A stretch of 64,000 nucleotides of DNA from the NCBI GenBank assembly GCA_964244495.1, contig CAXTIU010000005.1, positions 172,068-236,067 of the forward strand. The letters run 5' to 3'. The notes under the pieces were generated by a model, which saw only the letters and a list, made by a program, of their open reading frames with translations, did not search any database and was not told the DNA's origin. Source of the stretch: RH-AL1 sp964244495 (GTDB lineage: Bacteria > Pseudomonadota > Alphaproteobacteria > Rhizobiales > Beijerinckiaceae). This document shows, piece by piece, positions 1 through 8,111 of this stretch (within the stretch, counting starts at the first letter, position 1; the number at the start of each line of letters is the position of its first letter). The position numbers and the translations under genes were made by a program.

Positions 1-492
1 GCGCCCGACATCGACGTCGGCGTGTTCCGCAACCAGGTCGCCAAGGTCGACCCGTCCCACGTGACCATCCTCGTGTCCTCCAACGATCGGGCGCTGTCGC
101 TGTCGCGGCGCCTGGCGGGCGACCGGCCGCGCGTCGGCGCCTTGAGCCCGAGCAACCCCGCCGACAAGGCCGTGCTCGATCAGCTGGGCGTCAAGGTCTA
201 CGACCTGTCCAACGAGTCGATCAGCCTGATCGGGCACGGCAACTACGCCGCACCCGACGTGGTGCGTCGGATCGGGGCCAGCATCGGCGCCAAGCGCGTC
301 AACGACGGCGAGGTGGCGGCGGTCCTCGGCGACCGGCCGGTGAGCGACCGGGTCGTCACGCAGCCGCTGGCACCGGCGACCGGCGTGTCCGTGCCGCCGC
401 CGATCGTGCCGGGCATGGTGCCGCCGTCGAAGACCGCCGAAACGACCGCATCGGGCGACGCGACCAAGGCCATCGCGCCGGACCCCAAGTAG
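1..492 (+). CDS. alpha/beta hydrolase of the DUF900 type, C-terminal part (5' end outside window)
   Basis: The frame is open from base 1 to a TAG at 490-492. Its first residues read APDIDVGVFRNQ, which matches the stretch around the active-site Asp in DUF900 (PF05990) alpha/beta hydrolases, where APDIDVDVF is typical. About 100 further residues complete the fold, and the last 50 are a Pro/Thr/Ala-rich tail with no recognisable domain. Family members are usually lipoproteins or secreted esterase-like proteins of unknown substrate. The GTG at 22 is an internal codon, not a real start. The gene converges on recG with 54 bp between the stops. The family call is moderately firm; no substrate can be inferred. 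Confidence 0.75.
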   Translation, partial: APDIDVGVFRNQVAKVDPSHVTILVSSNDRALSLSRRLAGDRPRVGALSPSNPADKAVLDQLGVKVYDLSNESISLIGHGNYAAPDVVRRIGASIGAKRVNDGEVAAVLGDRPVSDRVVTQPLAPATGVSVPPPIVPGMVPPSKTAETTASGDATKAIAPDPK

Positions 493-546
493 CGCGCCAC
501 GGCGGCGCCGTTTTCGGAACCCGCCGCGCGCCGTCCAGGCGGATGC

Positions 547-2646
547 CTAGCCCGCGTCGATCAGCTTGATCGCTTCCTCCCGCTCGAAGAGGTGCAGCAG
601 CACCCGGATGGCCGGCCCGGCGGCGCCGTGCAGGTCCGGGTCGGCGTCGACGAGCCGCTGCGCCGCGTCCCGCGCGAGGCGCAGCAGGTCGCCGTGCACG
701 TCGAGGCGGGCCAGCTTGAAGCCGGGCAGGCCGGACTGGCGGGTGCCCAGCACCTCGCCCTCGCCGCGCAGCCGCAGGTCCTCCTCCGCCAGCAGGAAGC
801 CGTCCTCGCTCTCGCGCAGGATCGCGATCCGCGCCTGCGCCACCGCGCCGAGCGGCGCCTTGTAGAGCAGCACGCAGGCCGACGCCCCGGCGCCGCGCCC
901 GACGCGGCCGCGCAGCTGGTGGATCTGCGCGAGGCCGAAGCGCTCGGCCTGCTCGATGACGATGATGGTCGCCTCCGGCACGTCCACCCCAACCTCGATC
1001 ACGGTGGTGGCGACCAGCACCTGGACGCGCCCGGCGGCGAAGGCGGCCATGGCGGCGTCCTTCTCCTCGCCCTTCATGCGGCCGTGGATCAGCCCCACCT
1101 TGTCGCCGAAGACCTGCCGCAGCGTTTCGTAGCGCTCCAGCGCGGCGGCGGCGTCGATCTCCTCGTTCTCCGCCACCAGCGGGCACACCCAGTAGGCGCG
1201 CTTGCCCGCCTCGATCGCCCGGCCGAGCCGCGCCACCACGTCCTCCAGCCGGTCGATCGGCAGCGCCCTGGTGTCGATCGGCTTGCGGCCGGGTGGTTTT
1301 TCGCGCAGCGCGGAAACGTCCATGTCGCCGAAGTAGGAGAGCACCAGCGTGCGCGGGATCGGGGTGGCGGTCATCACCAGGATGTCGACCGCCTCGCCCT
1401 TGGCCGAGAGGGCGAGGCGCTGGTGGACGCCGAAGCGGTGCTGCTCGTCGACGACCGCCAGGCCCAGGTCCCTGAAGGCGACCTTGTCCTGGATGAGGGC
1501 GTGGGTGCCGATCGCCATGTCGATCGTGCCGGCGCGCAGGCCCTCCAGCGTGCGCGCCCGCTCGGCCGGCTTGTCGCGCCCCGTGATGATCGCCACGCGG
1601 ATGCCGGCCGCCTCCGCGCGGGGCGCCAGTCCGGCGAAATGCTGCCGGGCGAGGATCTCGGTCGGCGCCATCAACACCGCCTGCCGGCCGGACTCGACGG
1701 TGTCGGCCATGGCCAGCAGCGCGACTAGCGTCTTGCCCGAGCCGACATCGCCCTGCAGCAGTCGCAGCATGCGGGCCGGCGCGGCGAGGTCGCCGCGGAT
1801 CTCGGCCAGCGCCGTCGCCTGCGCTCCCGTGAGGGCGAAGGGCAGGGCGGCGGCGATCGCGTCGGCCTTGGTCCGCGCGCCCGTGCCGGCGCGGCCGGTC
1901 CGCGCGCGCAGGCGCTTGCGCATCAGGGCCAGGGCGACCTGGTGGGCGAGCAGTTCGTCGAGCGCCAAGCGGACGCGGGCGCGGGACGCCGGCTCGATCG
2001 CGTCGGGCGCGGCCGGATGGTGCACGGCGGCCAGCGCCTCGGCGAACGTCGGCAGCGGCGGCACTTTCACGCCGAGGCCCTCGTACCAGTCCGGCATCGG
2101 CGGCAGCTTGGCGAGCGCGCCGTCCACCGCCTTCGCCAGCACGCGCGGATACAGGCCCTCGGTGAGGCCGTACACCGGCTCGGTCAAGGGCATGCGCGCG
2201 AATCCCTCCGCGTCGACGACGTGGTCGGGGTGCACCATCTGGCGGTGGCCGTCGTAGAGCTCGAGCTTGCCGGAGATCCAGCGCTCCGCGCCGAGCGGCA
2301 GGCTCTTCTCGATCCAGCCGTGGTTGGACAGGAAGAAGATCAGCAGCACGTCGCCGGTGGCATCCTCGACGAGCACCCGGTACGGTGCCCGCGAGCGGGG
2401 CGGCGGCGGCCGATGGTCGGTGACGGTGGCGCGCAGCGTGACCACCACGTCGATCGGCGCCTCGGCGATCGGCGGCTGGTTGCGCCGGTCGATCACGGCG
2501 TGGGGCAGGTGGAACAGCACGTCGACGATCCGGGACGGTCCGTTGCCCGGAGCGAGCAGCCGATCGAGATGCGCGCCGGTCTTCGGCCCGATGCCGGTCA
2601 GGCTGGAGGCGACGGCGAACAGGGGCGTGAGAAGGTGCGGGCGCAT
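547..2646 (-). CDS. recG: ATP-dependent DNA helicase RecG
   Basis: This 699-residue protein has the normal RecG length and order. An N-terminal OB-type wedge domain is followed by superfamily 2 helicase motifs: Walker A GDVGSGKT, motif II as DEQHRFG (the DExH form typical of RecG), TATPIPRT in motif III, and the C-terminal QLRGRVGRG motif VI. RecG reverses stalled replication forks and remodels Holliday junctions and R-loops in the cytoplasm. The start ATG faces sdhE across a 130-bp divergent promoter region. The recG/sdhE divergent arrangement is common in Rhizobiales, although there sdhE is usually followed by mfd, whereas here serS follows. Confidence 0.97.
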   Translation of the reverse strand: MRPHLLTPLFAVASSLTGIGPKTGAHLDRLLAPGNGPSRIVDVLFHLPHAVIDRRNQPPIAEAPIDVVVTLRATVTDHRPPPPRSRAPYRVLVEDATGDVLLIFFLSNHGWIEKSLPLGAERWISGKLELYDGHRQMVHPDHVVDAEGFARMPLTEPVYGLTEGLYPRVLAKAVDGALAKLPPMPDWYEGLGVKVPPLPTFAEALAAVHHPAAPDAIEPASRARVRLALDELLAHQVALALMRKRLRARTGRAGTGARTKADAIAAALPFALTGAQATALAEIRGDLAAPARMLRLLQGDVGSGKTLVALLAMADTVESGRQAVLMAPTEILARQHFAGLAPRAEAAGIRVAIITGRDKPAERARTLEGLRAGTIDMAIGTHALIQDKVAFRDLGLAVVDEQHRFGVHQRLALSAKGEAVDILVMTATPIPRTLVLSYFGDMDVSALREKPPGRKPIDTRALPIDRLEDVVARLGRAIEAGKRAYWVCPLVAENEEIDAAAALERYETLRQVFGDKVGLIHGRMKGEEKDAAMAAFAAGRVQVLVATTVIEVGVDVPEATIIVIEQAERFGLAQIHQLRGRVGRGAGASACVLLYKAPLGAVAQARIAILRESEDGFLLAEEDLRLRGEGEVLGTRQSGLPGFKLARLDVHGDLLRLARDAAQRLVDADPDLHGAAGPAIRVLLHLFEREEAIKLIDAG

Positions 2647-2678
2647 TCGACGCGTTGGTGCGTGGTGGGGCCGCGCGG

Positions 2679-2707
2679 CTGACAGCGCGGCGGGCGGACG
2701 CTATAGA
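2679..2707 (+). promoter_or_regulatory. sigma-70-type promoter for sdhE (and possibly serS)
   Basis: CTGACA at 2679-2684 and TATAGA at 2702-2707 are separated by 17 bp, a good match to housekeeping promoters. Transcription would begin near 2714, about 60 bp ahead of sdhE. The call is inferred from sequence only. Confidence 0.55.
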
Positions 2708-2776
2708 TCGGGAAGCCACGCAGCAATCGCACGGTCCCCGCCGCGCGTTCACCGGGCCCACGTCCACGAGGAGTCG

Positions 2777-3064
2777 ATGATGCCGCAGCCCCAAGGCCTG
2801 GACGAGCGCCGCCGCCGCATCCTGTTCCGGGCCTGGCATCGCGGCACGCGAGAGATGGACCTTTGCATGGGCCGTTTCGCCGATGCCAAGATCGCCGAGC
2901 TGCCAGACAGCGACCTCGACGACCTGGAGCTGTTGATGGAGGCGCCTGACCGCGACGTCTTCTCCTGGCTGAGCGGCGAGCTGGAAACACCCGGCAACTA
3001 CGACACCCCTGTGTTCCGCAAGGTCCGCGCCTTCCACACGCACGAATCGCCGCTGCACCTTTGA
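2777..3064 (+). CDS. sdhE: FAD assembly factor SdhE (DUF339, succinate dehydrogenase assembly factor 2)
   Basis: This small (94-95 residue) protein of the Sdh5/YgfY family promotes covalent FAD attachment to the succinate dehydrogenase flavoprotein. The family signature is visible as RRRILFRAWHRGTREMDL, which contains the conserved RG-x-E/D-D-like motif, followed by the DLDDLELLM and DRDVFSWL helices. Two in-frame ATGs lie at 2777 and 2780. The GAGGAG ribosome site at 2768-2773 is spaced slightly better for 2780, so the true protein may be one residue shorter. The gene is transcribed divergently from recG, probably from the promoter at 2679-2707. serS follows 88 bp downstream on the same strand. 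Confidence 0.92.
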   Translation: MMPQPQGLDERRRRILFRAWHRGTREMDLCMGRFADAKIAELPDSDLDDLELLMEAPDRDVFSWLSGELETPGNYDTPVFRKVRAFHTHESPLHL

Positions 3065-3152
3065 TGCGGGCGCCGTTCAGGCTTAGCGGAAGCTTTGCCG
3101 GTCCGCGCACGCGTGCGAAGGAAGGCGCGACGCCGCAAACCCGAAGTCTGCC

Positions 3153-4457
3153 ATGTACGATGTGAAATGGATCCGCGAGAACGCCGCCGCCTTCGACGAG
3201 GGGCGGCGACGGCGCGGGCTCGAGCCGCTCGCCGCCGCGATCCTGGCGCTGGACGAGCGGCGCCGCGCGACCATCGCCGCATCGCAGGCCTCCCAGGAAC
3301 GTCGCAACGCCGCCGCCCGCGAGATCGGCGCGGCGATGAAGGCGAAGGATCAAGGGGAGGCGGACCGGCTGAAGGCGGAGGTCGCGTCGCTCAAGACGCA
3401 GGCGCCCGCGCTGGAGGCCGCCGAACGCGAGAGCGTCGCCGCCCTCGACACGCTGCTCGCCGCCATCCCGAACCATCCGCTGGACGACGTGCCGGTCGGC
3501 GCGGACGAGGACGGCAACGTGCTGCTGCGCGCCGTCGGCGATCCGCCCGCCTTCGCCTTCGCGCCCAAGGAGCACTGGGCGATCGGCGAAGGGCTCGGGC
3601 TGATGGACTTCGAGACCGCCGGCAAAGTGTCGGGCGCGCGCTTCGTCGTCAACAAGGGGTTCCTCGCCAGGCTGGAGCGGGCGCTCGCCCAGTTCATGCT
3701 CGACCTTCACTCGGGCGAGCACGGCTACACCGAGGTCAACCCGCCGATCCTGGTCAGGGACGAGGCGATGTTCGGCACGGCGCAGCTGCCGAAGTTCCGC
3801 GACGACCAGTTCCTGGCGACGCGCGAGGGCGACACGGGTGGCGGGCGCGACCTCTGGCTGATCCCCACCGCCGAGGTGCCGCTGACCAACCTCGTGCGCG
3901 AGTCGATCCTCGACGAGGCGGTGCTGCCGCTGCGCTTCACCGCCGCCACGCCCTGCTTCCGCGCGGAGGCCGGGGCGGCGGGGCGCGACACGCGCGGCAT
4001 GATCCGCCAGCACCAGTTCACGAAGGTGGAGCTCGTCTCGATCACGACGCCCGAGCAGTCGGCCGCCGAGCACGAGCGCATGCTGGGCTGCGCGGAAGAG
4101 GTGCTGAAGCGACTCGACCTCGCCTACCGCGTGATGACGCTGTGCACCGGCGACATGGGCTTCGCGAGCCGTAAGACCTACGACGTCGAGGTGTGGCTGC
4201 CGGGCCAGAACCGCTACCGCGAGATCTCGTCCTGCTCGGTGTGCGGCGACTTCCAGGCCCGGCGGATGAACGCGAGGGCCAGGGCGCCCGGCGCCAAGTC
4301 GGTGCGCTTCGTCCACACGCTCAACGGGTCGGGCGTGGCGGTCGGCCGCGCGCTCGTCGCCGTGCTGGAGAACTACCAGGAGGCGGACGGCGGCGTCCGC
4401 GTGCCCGACGCGCTGCGGCCCTACATGGGCGGCGTGACCCGGATCGAGAGGGCCTGA
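3153..4457 (+). CDS. serS: seryl-tRNA synthetase
   Basis: This 434-residue class II aminoacyl-tRNA synthetase charges tRNA-Ser (and tRNA-Sec where present). It starts MYDVKWIREN, typical of alphaproteobacterial SerRS. The first ~110 residues form the antiparallel coiled-coil arm (heptad-rich, with many Arg/Glu/Ala). The catalytic core carries motif 2 (TPCFRAEAGAAGRDTRGMIR) and motif 3 (near LNGSGVAVGRALVAVLE). The stop TGA overlaps the surE start by one base (TGATG), so surE is translationally coupled. The serS-surE-pcm order is standard for Rhizobiales. Confidence 0.97.
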   Translation: MYDVKWIRENAAAFDEGRRRRGLEPLAAAILALDERRRATIAASQASQERRNAAAREIGAAMKAKDQGEADRLKAEVASLKTQAPALEAAERESVAALDTLLAAIPNHPLDDVPVGADEDGNVLLRAVGDPPAFAFAPKEHWAIGEGLGLMDFETAGKVSGARFVVNKGFLARLERALAQFMLDLHSGEHGYTEVNPPILVRDEAMFGTAQLPKFRDDQFLATREGDTGGGRDLWLIPTAEVPLTNLVRESILDEAVLPLRFTAATPCFRAEAGAAGRDTRGMIRQHQFTKVELVSITTPEQSAAEHERMLGCAEEVLKRLDLAYRVMTLCTGDMGFASRKTYDVEVWLPGQNRYREISSCSVCGDFQARRMNARARAPGAKSVRFVHTLNGSGVAVGRALVAVLENYQEADGGVRVPDALRPYMGGVTRIERA

Positions 4458-5230
4458 TGCGCATTCTGGTCACCAACGACGACGGCATCCACGGGCCGGG
4501 CCTGGACGTGCTGGAGCGCATCGCCAAGACGTTGTCCGACGACGTCACCGTGGTGGCGCCGGAGATGGACCAGTCCGGTGTCGCCCACTCGCTCTCCGTC
4601 AACGATCCGCTGCGGCTCCGCAAGGTGTCCGAGACCCGTTACGCGGTGAAGGGCACGCCGACCGACTGCGTCATCATGGGGCTCAAGCACATCCTCGCGG
4701 ACCGACCGGTCGACCTCATCCTCAGCGGCGTCAACGCCGGCCAGAACGTCGCCGAGGACGTGATCTACTCCGGCACGGTCGCCGGGGCCGTCGAAGGGAC
4801 CATCCTCGGCGTCCGGTCGATCGCCCTGTCGCAGGCCTACGGCCGGGGCGCCTACGGCGGCCGCGACGCGATCCGCTGGGACTGTGCCGAGACCCACGCG
4901 CCCGGTGTCATCCGGCGCGTGCTCGACGCCGGCTTCGGCTCCGACATCGTCGTCAACATCAACTTCCCGCCCTGCCCGCCGCAGGACGTCGCCGGCGTCA
5001 GCGCGACCATGCAGGGGCGTCGCAACGCCGACATCGTCCGCATCGAGCCGCGCGCCGACGGGCGCGGCAACCCGTATTTCTGGATCGCCTTCGGGCGCAG
5101 CAGCTTCGAGGCCGCCCCCGGCACCGACCTCGAAGCCATGGCGCGGAAACGGGTGTCGGTCACGCCCCTCAGACTCAACCTCACCGACGAGCCGACCGTG
5201 ACCCGCTTCGCCCAGCTGTTCGCCGACTGA
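4457..5230 (+). CDS. surE: 5'-nucleotidase SurE
   Basis: This 257-residue metal-dependent survival phosphatase dephosphorylates nucleoside 5'/3'-monophosphates and short polyphosphate. The N-terminus MRILVTNDDGIHGPGL holds the metal-binding Asp-Asp pair. The GTPTDCV and LSGVNAGQN motifs (metal-binding Asn) and the FSGTVAGAVEG-like stretch read as YSGTVAGAVEGT are all intact. The gene shares one base with the serS stop and lies 40 bp ahead of pcm, its classical stationary-phase partner. Confidence 0.97.
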   Translation: MRILVTNDDGIHGPGLDVLERIAKTLSDDVTVVAPEMDQSGVAHSLSVNDPLRLRKVSETRYAVKGTPTDCVIMGLKHILADRPVDLILSGVNAGQNVAEDVIYSGTVAGAVEGTILGVRSIALSQAYGRGAYGGRDAIRWDCAETHAPGVIRRVLDAGFGSDIVVNINFPPCPPQDVAGVSATMQGRRNADIVRIEPRADGRGNPYFWIAFGRSSFEAAPGTDLEAMARKRVSVTPLRLNLTDEPTVTRFAQLFAD

Positions 5231-5270
5231 AACGCCGAGCAAATCGCGCGAAGCGGTGTCGGAAAAGCCG

Positions 5271-5990
5271 ATGCAAGACCAGGACGACCATGCTTCCGAC
5301 CGGGTCCACGATGCGGATCGCGGACCCGGCGATGGGACCGCCGACCTCGCCGACGGGCGTGCGGAAGCCAAGGTCGCGTCCCACCTTCGCATGCGTGCCC
5401 TCGGCATCCAGGATCGCCGCCTGCTACGGGCGTTCGAACTGGTGCCGCGCGCCCTGTTCGTGGCGCCGCGCCACGGGGACCTCGCCGCGCGCGACATCGC
5501 CTTGCCGATCGGCTGCGGCCAGACGACGGCTGAACCGGGGCTGATCGGCCGCATGGTCGAGGCCCTGGCGGTGGAGCGCGCGCATCGGGTGCTGGAGATC
5601 GGCGCCGGCAGCGGCTACGCGACGGCCATCCTCGCCCATCTCGCCGATAGTGTCCTCGGATTGGAGCGCTTCCGAAGCTTGGCCATCGCGGCGCAACGAC
5701 GGCTCGATGCCCAGGCGATCGGCAACGCGGCGGTGGTGTGGGCTGACGGCCTAGCGCCGACGAGCCTCGGCGACGGCGCGTTCGACCGCGTCATCGTCCA
5801 CGGCGTGTTGAATCGCGGACCGGACGGGTTGGCTGATCGCCTCGGTGAAGAGGCTGTGGTCGTACTCGCCCGCCAAACGGCGGGTGCCCAGGCGGTTGTC
5901 CGGCTGTCAGGTCACAACCTGTCGGATGAACGTTTCGTGTGCGCGTGCCGCTTGCAACCGATCCGGCCGGGTTTGGCGTCCTCGCTGTAA
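5271..5990 (+). CDS. pcm: protein-L-isoaspartate O-methyltransferase
   Basis: This SAM-dependent enzyme starts the repair of isoaspartyl residues in aged proteins. SAM motif I is clear (VLEIGAGSGYATAILA), preceded by the substrate-side IGCGQTTAEP, which corresponds to the family's G-x-Q-T-x-S/A-x-P element. The first ~45 residues are Asp/Gly-rich and probably disordered. I chose the ATG at 5271, which has GGAAAAG just upstream; an in-frame GTG at 5256 would add five residues. The protein is about 239 residues. No nlpD gene follows, unlike many relatives; the gene instead converges on rpmG. Confidence 0.93.
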   Translation: MQDQDDHASDRVHDADRGPGDGTADLADGRAEAKVASHLRMRALGIQDRRLLRAFELVPRALFVAPRHGDLAARDIALPIGCGQTTAEPGLIGRMVEALAVERAHRVLEIGAGSGYATAILAHLADSVLGLERFRSLAIAAQRRLDAQAIGNAAVVWADGLAPTSLGDGAFDRVIVHGVLNRGPDGLADRLGEEAVVVLARQTAGAQAVVRLSGHNLSDERFVCACRLQPIRPGLASSL

Positions 5991-6059
5991 GTTCGCCAAC
6001 GTGCGAAGATAAGGGTCCTCGATGGGTTCGACCGGATCCACTCGCCTTCGCGCGCCGCC

Positions 6060-6227
6060 TTACTTGATCTTGGCTTCCTTGAAGTCGACGTGCTTGCGCG
6101 CGATCGGGTCGTACTTCTTGAAGCTCAGCTTGTCGGTCTTCGTCCGCGCGTTCTTCTTCGTCACGTAGAAGTAGCCCGTGTCGGCCGAGGACACGAGCTT
6201 GATCTTGATCATCGCAGCTTTAGCCAT
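6060..6227 (-). CDS. rpmG: 50S ribosomal protein bL33
   Basis: This 55-residue ribosomal protein starts MAKAAMIKIKLVSSADTG, the usual rhizobial form. It has no cysteines, so it is the zinc-independent (C-minus) type. The reading frame extends further upstream to 6317, but the family N-terminus fixes the start at 6227. It is the last gene of the minus-strand topA-rnr-DUF983-MFS-rpmG cluster, yet it has its own strong promoter overlapping the end of the MFS gene and a 105-bp leader. Confidence 0.96.
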   Translation of the reverse strand: MAKAAMIKIKLVSSADTGYFYVTKKNARTKTDKLSFKKYDPIARKHVDFKEAKIK

Positions 6228-6246
6228 AGCATCCAACGTCCCGGTG

Positions 6247-6264
6247 CGAGCCCGCGGGGGCTCG
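6247..6264 (-). promoter_or_regulatory. hairpin in the rpmG leader
   Basis: CGAGCCC at 6247-6253 and GGGCTCG at 6258-6264 form a perfect 7-bp stem with a 4-nt loop, about 20 nt before the rpmG start codon. There is no U-tract downstream of it on the minus strand, so it is not a terminator. It could be a leader structure regulating L33 synthesis. Function unknown. Confidence 0.3.
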
Positions 6265-6312
6265 TGAAAACGGCGGAGGCGCCCGCCTCGCGCGGGGTCC
6301 GCATCGCGTCGG

Positions 6313-6340
6313 ACCATAGGCGCAATCGGCCTTCAGTCAA
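6313..6340 (-). promoter_or_regulatory. sigma-70-type promoter for rpmG
   Basis: Read on the minus strand, TTGACT (6340-6335) and TATGGT (6318-6313) are separated by 16 bp. The -35 box overlaps the stop codon of the MFS gene. The predicted start near 6306 gives rpmG a leader of roughly 80 nt. The same TATGGT -10 and 16-bp spacing recur in the promoter at 56041. Confidence 0.6.
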
Positions 6341-7538
6341 GAACGGCCGGTCGCGGGGACGGGGGGCGGCGTCGGACGATCTGAGCGCCGACCAGGCAGC
6401 CGTAAAGCCCGATCAGCGTCGCCATGGTCCAGAACATCCCGGAGGGCGGGACAAGGTCGAGCCCCGCCCCGATCAGCGGCGGTCCGATCATCATGCCCAG
6501 CGCGTAGGTCATGACGAAGGCGGCGTTGGCGCCGGCGGACCCGCCGCGAGCGGAACCCGATCGTCCGAGATCGGCGCCGAGCTGATTCAACCCGACGGGG
6601 TAGAAGGCCCCCATGATCCCGCCCCAGGCGAGGAGGACGAGCTTGAAGGCGAACGCGTCGCGCAGGGTGAGCACGCCCAGCAGCGCGGCGCCGAGCGCTC
6701 CGGCGACGGCGAGCGTCAGCAGCAGTCCCCGGCGATCGACCCGGTCGGCGATCCACCCGATCGGCAATTGCAGGACCGTCGTGCCAAGGATGAACACGCT
6801 CACGAGCGACGCACCCTCCGCGACGGGGACGCCCGCGCGAAGCGCGTAGACCGGCAGCAGGGAGACCGCCGCCGCCTCGATCGCGCCGTGCAGCAATCCG
6901 GCGAGGGTCGTGGCCGGCGCTTGCCGCAGCACCGCGACGACGGCCCCGCCGCCGGAGGCCGCCACCGGTGGTGCCGCGTCGCCGTTCAGCGCGACCGGCA
7001 CGCTGGCCGCCGCGAAGAGGGCGCCGGCGATGGCGAAGGGCAGGGCGCCCGCCGTTCCGGCCATCGCGAGGATCAAGGGTCCGCACGCGGAGCCGACCGC
7101 GAGGCCGGTGACGTAGATCGCGATGGCGAGTCCCGTACGCCCCGACGGCGCCGCGGATGTGATCCAGAACTCGCTCAGGACGAACATGACGGTGGCGCTC
7201 AAACCGACGCCGAACCGCAGGACGAGCCACGCGGCGTACTCCCCCGTCAGGGTGAAGCCGACGAGAATGGCGGCGCCGGCGATCAGGCCGAACGCCAGCA
7301 GGCGCGCCACGCCGAGCCGGCACGCGGCGCGCGGCACGAAGGGCGCGCCGACCAGGACCGCGAAGCCTTCCGCCGCCGTGTTCAAGCCGATCGCGCGCGC
7401 GCTGAAGCCCGCCTGATCGAGCCGCACGGCGAGCGTGGCAATCGCGAGGGAAAGGCCGCATCCGACCAGCGCGGTCGCCACGATCGCGCCCGCCAGGACG
7501 CCCGTCGCCCCCGGCGCCGCTCGCTCCGAACAGGTCAA
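6333..7538 (-). CDS. MFS transporter (12-TM, drug/sugar-efflux-like)
   Basis: This is a 401-residue, very hydrophobic major facilitator superfamily protein. About 12 membrane segments can be drawn, beginning with VLAGAIVATALVG near the N-terminus. The typical loop 2-3 signature is loose. In the second half, PIGWIADRVDRRGLL is a recognisable MFS loop motif (G-x-x-x-D-R-x-x-R-R). The substrate cannot be read. The frame has no ATG near the family N-terminus, so I start at TTG 7538, directly after the DUF983 stop (16 bp). The gene sits between DUF983 and rpmG, a position shared by many Rhizobiales. The start is the least certain part. Confidence 0.82.
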   Translation of the reverse strand: MTCSERAAPGATGVLAGAIVATALVGCGLSLAIATLAVRLDQAGFSARAIGLNTAAEGFAVLVGAPFVPRAACRLGVARLLAFGLIAGAAILVGFTLTGEYAAWLVLRFGVGLSATVMFVLSEFWITSAAPSGRTGLAIAIYVTGLAVGSACGPLILAMAGTAGALPFAIAGALFAAASVPVALNGDAAPPVAASGGGAVVAVLRQAPATTLAGLLHGAIEAAAVSLLPVYALRAGVPVAEGASLVSVFILGTTVLQLPIGWIADRVDRRGLLLTLAVAGALGAALLGVLTLRDAFAFKLVLLAWGGIMGAFYPVGLNQLGADLGRSGSARGGSAGANAAFVMTYALGMMIGPPLIGAGLDLVPPSGMFWTMATLIGLYGCLVGAQIVRRRPPSPRPAVLD

Positions 7539-7554
7539 ACCAGGAGTTCTGCCG

Positions 7555-8037
7555 TCAAGCCGCCGAACGCTGGACCACCGGATCGACGCTCGCCGCGCCG
7601 GCGCTCGACGCCTGCCGGTGCGCGGTCCCGAAGCCGTGCATCCGCAGCGCCCACTGATAGGCGACGAGGCCGCCCTTGAAGATGGGCAGAAGCCAGAGCG
7701 AGAGGAGGATGCACAGGGTCGGCCATAGCACGAAATGAACGACGACCGGCAGGTTCGGCCACATGTCGTCGACGGCGAGCATCGCCGCCCCGAGAACGTA
7801 ACCGACCACGAAGATCGTGATGTAGGGTGGAAAACCATCGGCACGGTGGTGATGCAGTTCCTCGCCGCAGGCCAGGCAGGCCTCGTCGACCCTGATGTAG
7901 GAATGGAGGATGCGCCCCTGACCACACGAGGGGCAGCGCCCGCGCAAACCGCGCCTGATCGCCGTCCAGGTGTCGCGCGGGGGCACCCGTTTGAGCGGGA
8001 ACTCGGACCCATTGTCGCTGGTGGTCACGTCGAACAT
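7555..8037 (-). CDS. DUF983 membrane protein with N-terminal zinc-ribbon-like motifs
   Basis: This 160-residue protein carries two CxxC pairs (CPSCGQG and CLACGEE) about 20 residues apart near residues 30-55, followed by two hydrophobic helices (YITIFVVGYVLGAAMLAV and VHFVLWPTLCILLSLWLL). That is the DUF983 architecture. The family occurs next to rnr throughout alphaproteobacteria; its role is unknown. The chosen ATG at 8037 gives MFDVTTSDNG; an in-frame ATG 60 bp upstream is less likely. The MFS gene begins 16 bp after its stop, so the two are co-transcribed. Confidence 0.9.
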   Translation of the reverse strand: MFDVTTSDNGSEFPLKRVPPRDTWTAIRRGLRGRCPSCGQGRILHSYIRVDEACLACGEELHHHRADGFPPYITIFVVGYVLGAAMLAVDDMWPNLPVVVHFVLWPTLCILLSLWLLPIFKGGLVAYQWALRMHGFGTAHRQASSAGAASVDPVVQRSAA

Positions 8038-8111
8038 ATCCTGTCCGCGAACCGCTCCGGCCGGCGCCTCGCTGCCGGCACACGGTCGCCATGGCACGTC
8101 GTCGACAAAGT

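Noticed and set aside
356..3058. A 900-codon minus-strand frame over recG and sdhE
   Set aside because: Arg/Ala/Pro-rich shadow of recG in another frame; RecG motifs are in the 547-2646 frame. High GC makes such shadows common here.
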